Below are positions 1 through 8,131 of a stretch of DNA of 64,000 nt, piece by piece. Origin of the DNA: Terriglobus sp. TAA 43. GTDB taxonomy: Bacteria; Acidobacteriota; Terriglobia; Terriglobales; Acidobacteriaceae. Both the position numbers and the translations under genes were made by a program. Under the pieces are notes generated by a model. The model was not told the DNA's origin. It was given only the letters and a program-made list of their open reading frames with translations, and did not search any database. The DNA lies in the NCBI RefSeq assembly GCF_000800015.1, contig NZ_JUGR01000001.1, positions 1,612,001 to 1,676,000 on the forward strand. Reading direction: 5' to 3'. Within the stretch, counting starts at the first letter, position 1, and each line of letters starts with the position of its first letter.

Positions 1-1272
1 GCTTCCGTTCTCTCGCTGGCAGCCTGCCTCGGCCTTACCGCCTGCTCACGCGACTATACGGTCGGCTTTCTCTATGTGACCTCGTCCAAGGCCAGCACGA
101 CGACCAACCAGAACGGCGTGCTCAACGAGTTCGGCATCGACTACCAGACCGGATCGCTGATCCGCCTGGCATCGTCCGGCCAGGACACCGGCGGCCGTAA
201 CCCTGTGGCGCTTGCCATCACTTCTAACCAGAAGACCGTTTTCGTGGTGAACAAGGACGATAGCAATATCGTCAACTTCGCCATCGGCACGGACGGCAAG
301 CTGTACGCGCAGAAGACGGTCACCGTAGCGGGTTCGTTCCCCACGGCGCTCGCCATCTCTGGCGACAGCAAGTTCCTGTACGTCACCTTTACCTATCAGC
401 CGGGCTACACCACGGCGAACCCGGGTCCCGGCGGCGTGGAAGTCTTCCCGCTGTCGACAGATACCAGCACGGGTACGGTTTCCCTGGGAACCCCGCTCTC
501 CAACGGCGGCCTGAACTACTTCCCGCTTGGTTTCAACCCGGCAGGCATCTCCGTCACGAGCAACGTGAATAACAACACGCCGAGCTCCATCAACGGAACC
601 GATTGCACCGATAGCAGCTGCTCGTCGTATGTCTACGTCATTGACCAGGACGCCAACACGACGAACAACCTGCTGGCATTCCGCCGTACGCTCAGCAGCG
701 GCGTGATCACTGCCATCGGCCAGACGACCATCGCTCCTGGAACGGGTACCTCCACCGGTTACAACTCCGGCGTTCTGGCATCCGGTATCGCAGCTGTTCC
801 GCTCGGCAACCGTCTGTACATCACGGATAAGAGCGCGAACCAGATCATCGGGTACACGATTCCGTCGAGCGGCATCCCGCAGGCTATCCTGACCGGCCCG
901 TTCGCGACACAGTCGCAGCCAGTGGGCCTCACGATTGATCCTCGCGGCCAGTTCCTCTACACCGCGAACTACAACTCCAACACCGTGGGCGCTTACGCGA
1001 TCGCAAGCAACACCGGTGCTCTGTCCTCCACCAGCACCGGCGCACAGTCCACCGGTGGCGTGGGACCGACATGCGTGACGATTGAAAACGCGCTGGGCAT
1101 CTACCTGTACACGTCGAACTTCCTGGATAACACCGTTGGTGGCCTGCAGTTGAAGCCCGCAACCGGTGAACTGGTGAAGATCCGCAACACGCCGTTCCCG
1201 GCATCGTCGGGCCCGTCGTGCGCAGCGGCTGTCGCCAACGGAACGCACTCGACACAGTTGGTCACACAGTAA
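1..1272 (+). CDS. Beta-propeller lipoprotein (YVTN/lactonase-like), 5' truncated
   Basis: The frame is open from the first base, so the true start lies outside the window. The 423 visible residues begin with the end of a lipoprotein signal peptide: a hydrophobic run closing in the lipobox LTAC (residues 12-15), so the mature protein is probably lipid-anchored at Cys15 outside the cytoplasm. The remainder is a series of blade-like repeats with YVTN-type strands (FLYVTF, YVYVIDQ, RLYITDK, FLYTANYNSNTVGAYAI), as in 6-phosphogluconolactonase-like seven-bladed propellers. It is rich in Thr, Ser, Asn and Gly. A paralogue with the same architecture lies at 5702-6838. No catalytic residues were identified; such proteins may bind ligands or partners rather than act as lactonases. 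A strong hairpin follows the stop codon. Confidence 0.8.
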   Translation, partial: ASVLSLAACLGLTACSRDYTVGFLYVTSSKASTTTNQNGVLNEFGIDYQTGSLIRLASSGQDTGGRNPVALAITSNQKTVFVVNKDDSNIVNFAIGTDGKLYAQKTVTVAGSFPTALAISGDSKFLYVTFTYQPGYTTANPGPGGVEVFPLSTDTSTGTVSLGTPLSNGGLNYFPLGFNPAGISVTSNVNNNTPSSINGTDCTDSSCSSYVYVIDQDANTTNNLLAFRRTLSSGVITAIGQTTIAPGTGTSTGYNSGVLASGIAAVPLGNRLYITDKSANQIIGYTIPSSGIPQAILTGPFATQSQPVGLTIDPRGQFLYTANYNSNTVGAYAIASNTGALSSTSTGAQSTGGVGPTCVTIENALGIYLYTSNFLDNTVGGLQLKPATGELVKIRNTPFPASSGPSCAAAVANGTHSTQLVTQ

Positions 1273-1290
1273 CCATCAAGTCAGAACAGA

Positions 1291-1328
1291 CGAAAGGGAT
1301 GCGATCAACTCGCATCCCTTTCGCTTTT
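1291..1328. terminator. Bidirectional hairpin terminator
   Basis: A perfect 12-bp stem (arms 1293-1304 and 1310-1321) with a 5-nt loop is followed by a short T-rich stretch. It sits between two converging genes, the propeller lipoprotein (+) and the DUF899 gene (-), and could end both transcripts. Confidence 0.75.
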
Positions 1329-1365
1329 GCGCTTCAATTCCCTTCCCTGAAGAGCTCGTTCGAAT

Positions 1366-2103
1366 CTATTTAGCAGGTGGGTTTGCGTCGAGGTCGATCT
1401 GGTGGAGTATGCCGCCCACACCATCGAGGCTCGGATACCACTTGGGGTCGCGTCCTTCCGGCGTCATATCAAACATCGTCCACAGCGTGTCAGGATCCGG
1501 TGCACCACGCGGGTCCTGTTCCGGGTCGTTCATCTCCATGCTCATTTCAGGAGCCCAGAAGTGAAAGATACGGCCATCGCGACGAGCAAAAACGTTCATG
1601 CCGGGTACGTCGGCATCCTCAGGTGAAACGTAGGTGCGCGTGAAGGCACCATCGGAATCGGAATACAGCTTCAGGTACTTCCAGCCACGTTCTTTCTTCC
1701 AGTCCTCAAGCCGTTCGATGGGCGAACGTGCGAACACCGCAAGAGAAGCCTTCTGCATGAAGTTGCGTGCCGCGGCTTCCCATGAACTGAGCATGGACGT
1801 GCACATGGGGCAGGGACGTTTCCGTTGCGGCCCGAACATGTAGCTATAAACCAGCAGCGTGTCCTTGTCGCCGAAGAGGTCGGAGAATTTCACCGGACCA
1901 TTGGGGCCAACGAGTGTGTAGTCCTCGGGGATTTCACCTCCCATCGGCAGGGCGCGGCGCTTCTCTGCTACGGCTGCAATGTGGCGCCGCAGTTCAATCT
2001 CTTCAGCCAGAAGTTTGTTGCGAGCCTGGCGGTAGGTGGACGATTCGTTCGGGTGATTTGCCTTGTTCTTTGCTGCAAGTTCGGTAGCTGGAGTCAACGA
2101 CAT
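1366..2103 (-). CDS. DUF899-type thioredoxin-like protein
   Basis: The 245-residue product matches the remembered layout of the DUF899 family: an N-terminal helical part with a YRQARNKLLAEE segment, then a thioredoxin-fold core with FSDLFGDKDTLLVYSYMFGP and a cysteine pair in RPCPMCTSM, and a C-terminal part with FHFWAPEMS. DUF899 proteins are predicted redox or dithiol proteins of unknown substrate. I start at the ATG at 2103 (MSLTPATE), preceded by a GGAG-type ribosome site; the upstream in-frame start at 2148 would run through the palindrome at 2117-2141. It stands alone between two terminator-like hairpins or gene ends. The palindrome just ahead of the start suggests a dedicated repressor or activator. 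Confidence 0.8.
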   Translation of the reverse strand: MSLTPATELAAKNKANHPNESSTYRQARNKLLAEEIELRRHIAAVAEKRRALPMGGEIPEDYTLVGPNGPVKFSDLFGDKDTLLVYSYMFGPQRKRPCPMCTSMLSSWEAAARNFMQKASLAVFARSPIERLEDWKKERGWKYLKLYSDSDGAFTRTYVSPEDADVPGMNVFARRDGRIFHFWAPEMSMEMNDPEQDPRGAPDPDTLWTMFDMTPEGRDPKWYPSLDGVGGILHQIDLDANPPAK

Positions 2104-2116
2104 GGGGTGCGTCTCC

Positions 2117-2141
2117 TGAATGTGGACATTGTACACATTCA
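2117..2141 (-). promoter_or_regulatory. Inverted repeat, candidate operator of the DUF899 gene
   Basis: Two perfect 8-bp half-sites, TGAATGTG and CACATTCA, are separated by 9 bp, ending 13 bp before the chosen ATG at 2103. The centre also holds TGTAC-like symmetry. Size (25 bp) and position fit a dimeric repressor site overlapping the promoter or ribosome site. No regulator gene for it was recognised next door. Confidence 0.5.
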
Positions 2142-2205
2142 CACACAATGCTTGGCAAGCAGCCTGCGCTATGAAATCGAACTCGAAATTCGAGTGGTGA
2201 AAGTC

Positions 2206-3129
2206 TTACTCCGCGGGTTGCGGATGATTGCGTTGCAACAGCAGCGAAACCACAATCGTGATCGCGAGCATTGCAAAGATCACCACGAGCGATACCAGCG
2301 GTGTGACCTCATACCAGGGCGCCGCCAGCATCTTGGCTGCGGCGAAGGCCAGCACAGCCGCAAGTCCAAAGTGCAGATAGGCAAGCTTTTCAAGCGCGTG
2401 TGTGAGAACGAAGAACAGGCTACGCAAACCCATCACCGCGAGGATGTTCGACGTGTACGCGATGAACGTGTGCCGTGTAATCGAAAGCACGGCAGGGATG
2501 GAATCAAGCGCAAACACGAAGTCTGCAAACGCAATGCCAACCAGCGCTAAAGCAAGCACCGTGGGAATGCGTCGGCCATTCTCAACAGCCGTGAAAGAAT
2601 CCTGCGAAAGCGAGATGGGTTGGCGCTTCTCCAGCCATATCTGCCACTTCGGTTTCTTTGGATGTACGTGATCTTCCGGCATCACGAGACGCACCGCAGC
2701 GATGAGCAGGATGACTGCGAAGATATAGGTGACCCAATCGAACTTCTCCAGGATCGCCACACCGGCAACAATGAATCCTGCACGCATGACCACTGCTCCG
2801 AGGATGCCGAAGAAGAGGACACGGCGCTGCTTGTCCGGCACAATGCGGAAGCTCTTGAAGATCAGCAGAAAGACAAAGAGGTTGTCGATGGAAAGCGACT
2901 CTTCCAACGCATAGCCCGCCAGAAATTCCTGTCCAAGCTGCGGATGCAGGTGGACGTAGACATACGCTCCGAAGGCAACAGCACCCAGTATCCACAGGGC
3001 TGTTGCTGCATAGGAACGCTTGGGCGCGCTCTCCGGTGTCGTCTTGTGCAGCAGCAGGACTTCAAGCGCCAGCAAAACCAGCAGCAAGACGTGGAAGACA
3101 ATCCAATCAATGGGCTGGGCGTTGGGCAT
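2206..3129 (-). CDS. TerC/Alx family integral membrane protein
   Basis: The 307-residue protein has about eight hydrophobic segments and the TerC family hallmarks: an acidic segment LEESLSIDNLFVFLLIF around residues 70-86 and FADFVFALDSIPAVLSIT around residues 200-217, with conserved Asp residues within membrane helices thought to bind metal ions. Members (TerC, Alx, MeeF/MeeY types) are linked to manganese export, pH or tellurite stress and metallation of exported proteins. A TTG start at 3177 is also open, but the ATG at 3129 places the first helix close to the N terminus as usual. It lies downstream of tatC on the same strand but beyond a clear terminator, so it is probably transcribed separately. 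Confidence 0.85.
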   Translation of the reverse strand: MPNAQPIDWIVFHVLLLVLLALEVLLLHKTTPESAPKRSYAATALWILGAVAFGAYVYVHLHPQLGQEFLAGYALEESLSIDNLFVFLLIFKSFRIVPDKQRRVLFFGILGAVVMRAGFIVAGVAILEKFDWVTYIFAVILLIAAVRLVMPEDHVHPKKPKWQIWLEKRQPISLSQDSFTAVENGRRIPTVLALALVGIAFADFVFALDSIPAVLSITRHTFIAYTSNILAVMGLRSLFFVLTHALEKLAYLHFGLAAVLAFAAAKMLAAPWYEVTPLVSLVVIFAMLAITIVVSLLLQRNHPQPAE

Positions 3130-3189
3130 CAGTAGATTTGATGCTAATGCTTTTGGCGCGAGTCCGCGAGAAATCAACAGTTTGCGAAA

Positions 3190-3222
3190 AGAGAAAACCC
3201 CGTTCGCGATTCACGAACGGGG
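3190..3222 (-). terminator. Rho-independent terminator of the tat operon
   Basis: A perfect 9-bp GC-rich stem (arms 3198-3206 and 3214-3222, 7-nt loop) is followed on the minus strand by TTTTCTCTTTT. It lies 27 bp after the tatC stop codon. Confidence 0.85.
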
Positions 3223-3249
3223 TCAGATCATTTTTATGAAAGCAGACGA

Positions 3250-4077
3250 CTAGCCTGCAGGCAGTTCCTTCTTCTTGCGTCGGGCTGGATGTGCAACGTA
3301 GGCCACGCCGATGCTGAGTCCATACAGCACGAGCATTGGGGCTGCAAAGAGGCACATGCTGAGCGGGTCTGGCAGCGGGCAGATGATGCCCGCAATCACA
3401 AAGATGATCAGGATGGCGTAGCGGGCATGCCGCACCAGAAACTTGGCGTCCACGATGCCGAACAGCGAAAGAAAGAAAATCAGGATGGGCAGTTCAAAGG
3501 TGATGCCCAGGCCGAAGATGATGGCCGTGAAGAAGCTGGTGTATTCATCAATTGTGATGATGGCGTTGAAGCGATGGCCAAACTCACCAATGAGAACGTG
3601 CAGAGCCGAGGGCAGAACCCAACGGTAGCCAAAGTATGCTCCGGAGAAAAAGAGCAGAACTGTGGCTGCCATGAACGGCACCACAAATTTCTTTTCGTTC
3701 TTGTACATGCCCGGCGAGATGAACAGCCAGAGCTGATACAGGATGTAAGGCGCAGCCAGGATGCCACCACCGTACAAGGCAGTCTTCAGATAAATGTTCA
3801 GACCGTCAGTAGGGTGAGTGATGTTGAGCTGATAGTGCAGCTGATCCATTGGCCGCTGCACGATGTTGAAGAGCTGCTCGTGCCAGTAGTACGCAACACA
3901 AAAACCAATCAGCAGTGCAACGACGGAATGGATGAGGCGGGAGCGCAGCTCAGTGAGGTGCTCCATCAAGCTCATGCCAGGGAGTTCGGCGCGTTCGTGT
4001 ACCGCTTCGCGTGCTTTTTCGATTACGTCGGACATTCCGTCTTTCTTACTATCAGTCGTTGTGTCGGTGGTCGGCAT
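3250..4077 (-). CDS. tatC: Sec-independent protein translocase TatC
   Basis: TatC is the multi-spanning receptor of the twin-arginine translocase, which exports folded proteins. The product has six predicted membrane segments, the N-terminal cytoplasmic signature MSLMEHLTELRSRL just before helix 1, a periplasmic loop with P(T)DGLNIYLK, and a central LYQLWLFISPGMYKNEKK stretch, all typical of TatC. Length is 275 residues from ATG 4077, which overlaps the tatA/B stop by 26 bp; an ATG at 4035 giving MSDVIEKAREAV is an equally possible start without overlap. It is translated after the tatA/B gene and closed by a strong terminator. Two proteins in this window carry twin-arginine signals (14626-15582 and 20369-21373) and are likely clients. 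Confidence 0.95.
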   Translation of the reverse strand: MPTTDTTTDSKKDGMSDVIEKAREAVHERAELPGMSLMEHLTELRSRLIHSVVALLIGFCVAYYWHEQLFNIVQRPMDQLHYQLNITHPTDGLNIYLKTALYGGGILAAPYILYQLWLFISPGMYKNEKKFVVPFMAATVLLFFSGAYFGYRWVLPSALHVLIGEFGHRFNAIITIDEYTSFFTAIIFGLGITFELPILIFFLSLFGIVDAKFLVRHARYAILIIFVIAGIICPLPDPLSMCLFAAPMLVLYGLSIGVAYVAHPARRKKKELPAG

Positions 4078-4531
4078 CCGTGTCGGCCGGAACAAGTTCG
4101 TGGATTTCTTCGCGAGGTTCTTCGCTGCTGATGCCAGCTTCAGAGGTGATCTCCTGATGCTCGGTATGCTCGGCTGTGGCGAAGTCCGGCGTGGGATAGC
4201 TGCCGGCTTCCGTGGGTAAACCGGTGGAGGGCGGCATCATCTTCAACGATCCAGCTTCAGCGATGGGCGTGGATTCTGTGACAGCACCTTCAATGGTTTC
4301 GCCGGAAGGAGTCTCAGAGACAGGGCCAGCGAGCGCGGCCACCTTTGCCTCGTGCTCCTTCTGCTCTTCCACGCGAAGTTCATCTTCCATCTGCATGCGG
4401 AATTCGTTGGAGGCGCGGCGGAACTCAGCCATCAGTTTGCCAAGCTGGCGCGCCAGTTTGGGCAGGTTCTTCGGACCCACCAAGATGAGGGCCAGAATGA
4501 AGATGACAACGGAGTCCTGAAAGCTGGGCAT
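4052..4531 (-). CDS. tatB: TatA/TatB family translocase subunit
   Basis: The 159-residue protein has the TatA/Hcf106 plan: one N-terminal membrane helix (residues 6-18), the hinge VGPKNLPKLAR, an amphipathic helix, then a long charged tail rich in Glu, Pro and Thr. The tail length and the absence of the Phe-Gly pair typical of TatA hinge regions favour TatB-like, but many non-proteobacterial genomes use one protein for both roles, so the symbol is tentative. It sits directly upstream of tatC and 53 bp downstream of a DUF2203 gene on the same strand. No other TatA-like gene is in the window. Confidence 0.85.
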   Translation of the reverse strand: MPSFQDSVVIFILALILVGPKNLPKLARQLGKLMAEFRRASNEFRMQMEDELRVEEQKEHEAKVAALAGPVSETPSGETIEGAVTESTPIAEAGSLKMMPPSTGLPTEAGSYPTPDFATAEHTEHQEITSEAGISSEEPREEIHELVPADTDADHRHND

Positions 4532-4584
4532 CGTGACTGTAAGGATAACAAGTTGGAGACGCTACGGGACATCTAGCGCGACAG

Positions 4585-5013
4585 TTACTGCAGTTTGTCG
4601 CCGCGGGTGAAGCGTTCATCCAACGGTTTGCGCTCATCCCATCCCGCTTCAGCCGCATGCCACTGGGTAATGTTCTTTTCACCCTGCAGCCAGCACAGCA
4701 TCACAACCTCATCGCCGAGCTGAAATGGAAATTCCAGCAGGCCGCTGGCCAGGTCGTGGACCTCCACACCAATGGCCTCAATCTCAGTCAGCGTGTCCTT
4801 TGCCTGGGTAACGGCGGCGGTGTGTTCGGCCTTGATGCGGGACACTTCCTGCAGGTCCACACGCAAGCCACCGGAAAGGAAAATGGCCTGTGACAGCCCT
4901 GCCAGTGAGTTTTCGCGAATGGTGGCCACGGAGGCGGCCTCCTGCGCGCGTTGCAGCAGAGAATCCAGCACGGGAAGCAGCGTGTGTGCTTCGGGAAGAG
5001 TAAAGGTACGCAT
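4585..5013 (-). CDS. DUF2203 family protein
   Basis: The 142-residue soluble protein fits DUF2203: it begins MRTFTLPEAHTLLPVL, continues with long helices, contains the GGLRVDLQEVSRIK stretch and ends with DEVVMLCWLQGEKNITQWH followed by WDERKPLDE. Members are short helical proteins of unknown role. The start at 5013 has a strong GGAGA ribosome site; a longer frame upstream to 5175 would run into the promoter region of the divergent regulator and is rejected. It is the first gene of the probable DUF2203-tatA/B-tatC operon and is divergent from a PerR-like regulator, so the 179-bp spacer may serve both. Confidence 0.8.
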   Translation of the reverse strand: MRTFTLPEAHTLLPVLDSLLQRAQEAASVATIRENSLAGLSQAIFLSGGLRVDLQEVSRIKAEHTAAVTQAKDTLTEIEAIGVEVHDLASGLLEFPFQLGDEVVMLCWLQGEKNITQWHAAEAGWDERKPLDERFTRGDKLQ

Positions 5014-5153
5014 GGGGTTTCTCCTTTCCGCAGAGGGGCTTCGCGCAAGGATACGGCGCATGGGCCCTAAGTTCAACCAAGGGAGTTTCATCCTATCCGC
5101 ATCAGCGATGCCCGATGGGAGAAATTCATACCGGTGGGGGCTGGGTATCTGTC

Positions 5154-5187
5154 TTGACACTGCCAGTTGAGGCATTTCTACTAAATG
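5154..5187 (+). promoter_or_regulatory. Candidate promoter and Fur-type palindrome of the PerR-like gene
   Basis: A TTGACA box (5154-5159) is followed by an AT-rich stretch with possible -10 boxes near 5177-5186. The same stretch holds a 15-bp palindrome CATTT-CTACT-AAATG (5173-5187) ending five bases before the ATG at 5193. Position and AT content fit self-repression by the encoded Fur-family protein. If the -10 is correct, the transcript would have almost no leader. Confidence 0.4.
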
Positions 5188-5192
5188 TTGAT

Positions 5193-5624
5193 ATGCCTGA
5201 GACTCTCCGATCCTTCCGCGAACTCTGCGCCCGCCACGGGATTGCGGTGACGCATCAGCGGCAGGTGCTGTACGAGACGATGCAGAGCATGTATGGCCAC
5301 CCGTCGCCGGAAGAAGTCTTTGAGGCGGTGAAGAAGCGTATTCCGTCCATCTCGCTGGCTACCGTGTACAAGAACATCCATCTTTTCGTGGAAAGCGGCG
5401 TGTTTCGCGAGGTTTCTATCCACCACGGAACCCTGCGCGTGGAGATGAACGATATGCCGCACCATCACATGGTGTGTTCGGTATGCCGTAAGGTAACGGA
5501 CCTGCCGGACGGCGATCTCGGGACCCCCCTGTTGCAGGTCGCAATGCCGGCTGGCTTCCTGGTGGAACGCGTTTCTATCGACGTGATCGGCATCTGCCCT
5601 GACTGCCAGGCTCGGCCAAACTAA
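5193..5624 (+). CDS. perR: Fur family metalloregulator, PerR-like
   Basis: The 143-residue protein has a winged-helix DNA-binding half (SLATVYKNIHLF at residues 54-65) and a C-terminal metal-binding, dimerising half. The structural zinc cysteines are present as C95-x2-C98 and C135-x2-C138. Residues matching the regulatory metal site of Bacillus PerR are H36, H90, H92 and D103; Asp at this last position is typical of PerR, where Fur has Glu, while the fourth PerR Asp is Glu84 here. This supports a peroxide sensor, though a Fur-like iron role is not excluded. ATG 5193 is chosen because residues upstream are unrelated to the family. It is divergent from the DUF2203-tat operon. Confidence 0.85.
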   Translation: MPETLRSFRELCARHGIAVTHQRQVLYETMQSMYGHPSPEEVFEAVKKRIPSISLATVYKNIHLFVESGVFREVSIHHGTLRVEMNDMPHHHMVCSVCRKVTDLPDGDLGTPLLQVAMPAGFLVERVSIDVIGICPDCQARPN

Positions 5625-5701
5625 AGATTTTGCAGCATGATTCCTCTCCTGTTGCGTCCAATGGATTGACTTTCCCTGCCGTCAGGAGTGGTGTTTTTTC
5701 C

Positions 5702-6838
5702 ATGCTTCCGTTTCGTCGCGCTGTTCCCTTACTGATATCTGGCCTGTTGCTCCTGAACGGTTGCGGCACCGGCAAATTCTTCACGCCGGAAAACGGTAAT
5801 TCGGGCGGCGGCGGGAACAGCGGCGGTGGAACGAACTCGGGAAATTATCTTTTCGTTGCGAATGCAGGTGCGAATACGGTCTCGGGCCTTAGCATTTCTT
5901 CTTCGGGAACCCTCTCGACGCTCAACGGCTCGCCTCTCACCTACAGCTTTCCGCCCACGGCCGTTACCGTCAGCCGCGACAACAAGTATGTGTGGGTGGG
6001 AACCGTCTCACAGATCTTCGGCTATACGATTGGCAGCGACGGCACGTTAAGTTCGTTGAACAGCGGTAACGCCATTGCCAACGCAAACTGTGCGGACATG
6101 CAGACCTCGCCGGATGGCAAATGGCTCATCGTGCTCGATGGCAGCGGCAATGCGCTGGATCTGTTCAGCATTGGCAGCGATGGCTCGTTGAGCATCGGAC
6201 CGAGCGGAGGCATTGGATTCACTGTCTCGGGGACGGTCGTGCCCAAGCAACTCCGCATTGCGCCCTCGGGTGGGTTCGTCATTGCCGCTATGGGCACTGC
6301 GGGCGAGTTGTTCTTCAGCTTCAACAGCACCACCGGAGCGCTTCAATACCTGACGCAGACCGCACCGCCCAGTTTCACCAGCGATAATGCCATCGCGATC
6401 GACAGTACCAGCAGCTATCTCTACGAAGCACGCAGCGGCACCAATCCGGGCCTCGTGGTGAACACCATCACAGCCGCCGGCATTCTCACGCCGACCACGT
6501 CAACGACCTATACCGCCGGGTCACAACCGTACTCCGTAGTACTGGATAAATCCGGCAAGTACGTTTACGTGGCCAATCGCGGCGACAACAACATCTCGGG
6601 CTGGTCGATTGACGCAAACGCGAAGCTGACGGCCATCAGCGGATCGCCTTTTGCGTCCGGTGTCGCTGTGACGTCGTTGGGAGCAGATTCCACCGGCAAA
6701 TACATCGCCGCAGCCGCATACTCTGGGTCACCGGATGTCACACTGTACAGCTTCGACAGCACAACCGCAGGCAAGTTGAATTCGGCCGCAACATCGTCCA
6801 CCGGCACAAACGCCAGCATCGTCGCGCTCTCGTACTAA
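5702..6838 (+). CDS. Beta-propeller lipoprotein (YVTN/lactonase-like)
   Basis: This 378-residue protein starts with a lipoprotein signal peptide ending in the lipobox LNGC, followed by a Gly/Asn/Ser-rich linker and then repeated propeller blades (YLFVANAGANTVSGLSI, YVWVGTVSQIFGYTIG, YVYVANRGDNNISGWSI). It is a paralogue of the truncated gene at the left edge. I choose ATG 5702, which gives a compact basic N terminus and signal helix; an AGGAG lies 14 bp upstream. An in-frame TTG at 5630 would add an unlikely extension. The function is unknown; extracytoplasmic binding or a sugar-lactone role are both possible. Confidence 0.85.
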   Translation: MLPFRRAVPLLISGLLLLNGCGTGKFFTPENGNSGGGGNSGGGTNSGNYLFVANAGANTVSGLSISSSGTLSTLNGSPLTYSFPPTAVTVSRDNKYVWVGTVSQIFGYTIGSDGTLSSLNSGNAIANANCADMQTSPDGKWLIVLDGSGNALDLFSIGSDGSLSIGPSGGIGFTVSGTVVPKQLRIAPSGGFVIAAMGTAGELFFSFNSTTGALQYLTQTAPPSFTSDNAIAIDSTSSYLYEARSGTNPGLVVNTITAAGILTPTTSTTYTAGSQPYSVVLDKSGKYVYVANRGDNNISGWSIDANAKLTAISGSPFASGVAVTSLGADSTGKYIAAAAYSGSPDVTLYSFDSTTAGKLNSAATSSTGTNASIVALSY

Positions 6839-6915
6839 AGGGTTGCCTCCCGCCTCAGGCGTGGTTCGTCACACGCCTCGTCAACGTGGCGATGCTATCC
6901 TCAGACTCAGTGCGG

Positions 6916-8076
6916 ATGTTGCGATTGTCTCCATTTTCGGCCCGATTTGCGTGTGTTCTAGCCCTGGGATCTACGGTCTCGCTGGTCTCCGGCTGCAATC
7001 ATTTCAAGCCGAAGGTGCTGACGCATTACGTCTATGTGACGGCCAAGGGCACTTTCCTCCGCGATCGCATCGCCGCGGTATCGAACCGGACCGGCAACGT
7101 GGTCAACGGTCAGCGGCTGGAAATTCTGGAACAAAATCGCCGCTTTTACCGTGTGAAGACGGACAACGGCGAGATTGGCTGGATTGACGAACGCGCCGTC
7201 GCCACAGAAAAAATTGCGGACGCCTTCGAGCAGCTCCAGAAAGACCACGAGAACGATGCCGTCGTCGCCACAGGCACGGTCAGCGACGATGTCTATCTGC
7301 ACATCTCCCCCGGCATTCAGACGGATCGTTTCTACCGTCTTGCCGACGGCGACAAGCTAAAGCTTCTCCAACGCGCTTCCATCCAGAAGCCTCTTCCTCC
7401 CGGCCAGACCGTGGAAAGCATGGCTCGCGCCAAGGGCATCCAGGTGAAGGAAGGTGAAGTGCTGAAACCGCCCATGCAGGACTGGTGGCTGGTGCGCGAC
7501 ACGAAGAATCACACTGGCTGGATGACCAGCGGCCTGCTCAACACCGATGTGCCGGAGGCCATCTCGCGTTATGCCGAGGGCCAGCGCATCGTGGGCGCTT
7601 ACATCATCAACAAGGTGATAGATCCGGAGATTGAGGGCGCCAGCAAAGAGGTCCCGCAGTACGTCACCGTCACCAGCCCATACGAGGCCGGCCTGCCCTA
7701 CGACTTCAATCAGGTTCGCGTCTACTCGTGGAATTTGAAGCGGCATCGCTACGAAACGGCGAACCGCGATCGAAACATCCTGGGCTATTTCCCCGTAAAG
7801 ATTGCTTCCGATCCCGGAACTCCAGCGCATGACCGCCTGCCGGGTACGGGCCCCGCCCCCACCTACATCTACACTGTGCTGGCAGCCGGTGCACCCGTGC
7901 CGCAGGCCGACACGAATGGCCAGATCCGCGTGGCCAAGGGCCAGCTTGTTACCAAGACATACCGCCTGGAAGGCAACATTACGCGACGCGTCCTTCCTCC
8001 AGGCACCCAACCGCCCGCCGAGGCCCAGCTACAACCCGTGGAGAAGAAGGAAAAGGCAGGCAAGAAGCGCCGCTAA
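6916..8076 (+). CDS. SH3-domain lipoprotein
   Basis: The 386-residue product has a signal peptide with lipobox VSGC (Cys about residue 27 from ATG 6916), then two bacterial SH3-like segments. The first (residues about 35-90) has TFLRDRIAAVSNRTGNVV and YRVKTDNGEIGWIDE; the second (about 110-215) has DVYLHISPGIQTDRFYRL and WWLVRDTKNHTGWM. Such domains usually bind peptidoglycan or proteins of the cell envelope. The C-terminal third is not recognised and ends in a Lys/Arg-rich tail. Starts at GTG 6886 and ATG 6892 are also open. It follows the propeller lipoprotein by 77 bp on the same strand and may be co-transcribed. Confidence 0.75.
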   Translation: MLRLSPFSARFACVLALGSTVSLVSGCNHFKPKVLTHYVYVTAKGTFLRDRIAAVSNRTGNVVNGQRLEILEQNRRFYRVKTDNGEIGWIDERAVATEKIADAFEQLQKDHENDAVVATGTVSDDVYLHISPGIQTDRFYRLADGDKLKLLQRASIQKPLPPGQTVESMARAKGIQVKEGEVLKPPMQDWWLVRDTKNHTGWMTSGLLNTDVPEAISRYAEGQRIVGAYIINKVIDPEIEGASKEVPQYVTVTSPYEAGLPYDFNQVRVYSWNLKRHRYETANRDRNILGYFPVKIASDPGTPAHDRLPGTGPAPTYIYTVLAAGAPVPQADTNGQIRVAKGQLVTKTYRLEGNITRRVLPPGTQPPAEAQLQPVEKKEKAGKKRR

Positions 8077-8131
8077 CCCCACATCCAACGTTTCCTCTCC
8101 GTTTCGCGTCTTTCTCCCAAATGGGAACTGA

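Noticed and set aside
46-1248. 400-residue open frame on the minus strand opposite the propeller lipoprotein
   Set aside because: It is antisense to a clear gene, very rich in Arg, Val and Gly, has no domain and no ribosome site; GC-rich codon use of the real gene leaves the complementary frame open.
4585-5175. Longer DUF2203 protein starting at 5175
   Set aside because: The extra 54 residues are unlike the family and cover the spacer with the divergent regulator; the ATG at 5013 has an excellent ribosome site.
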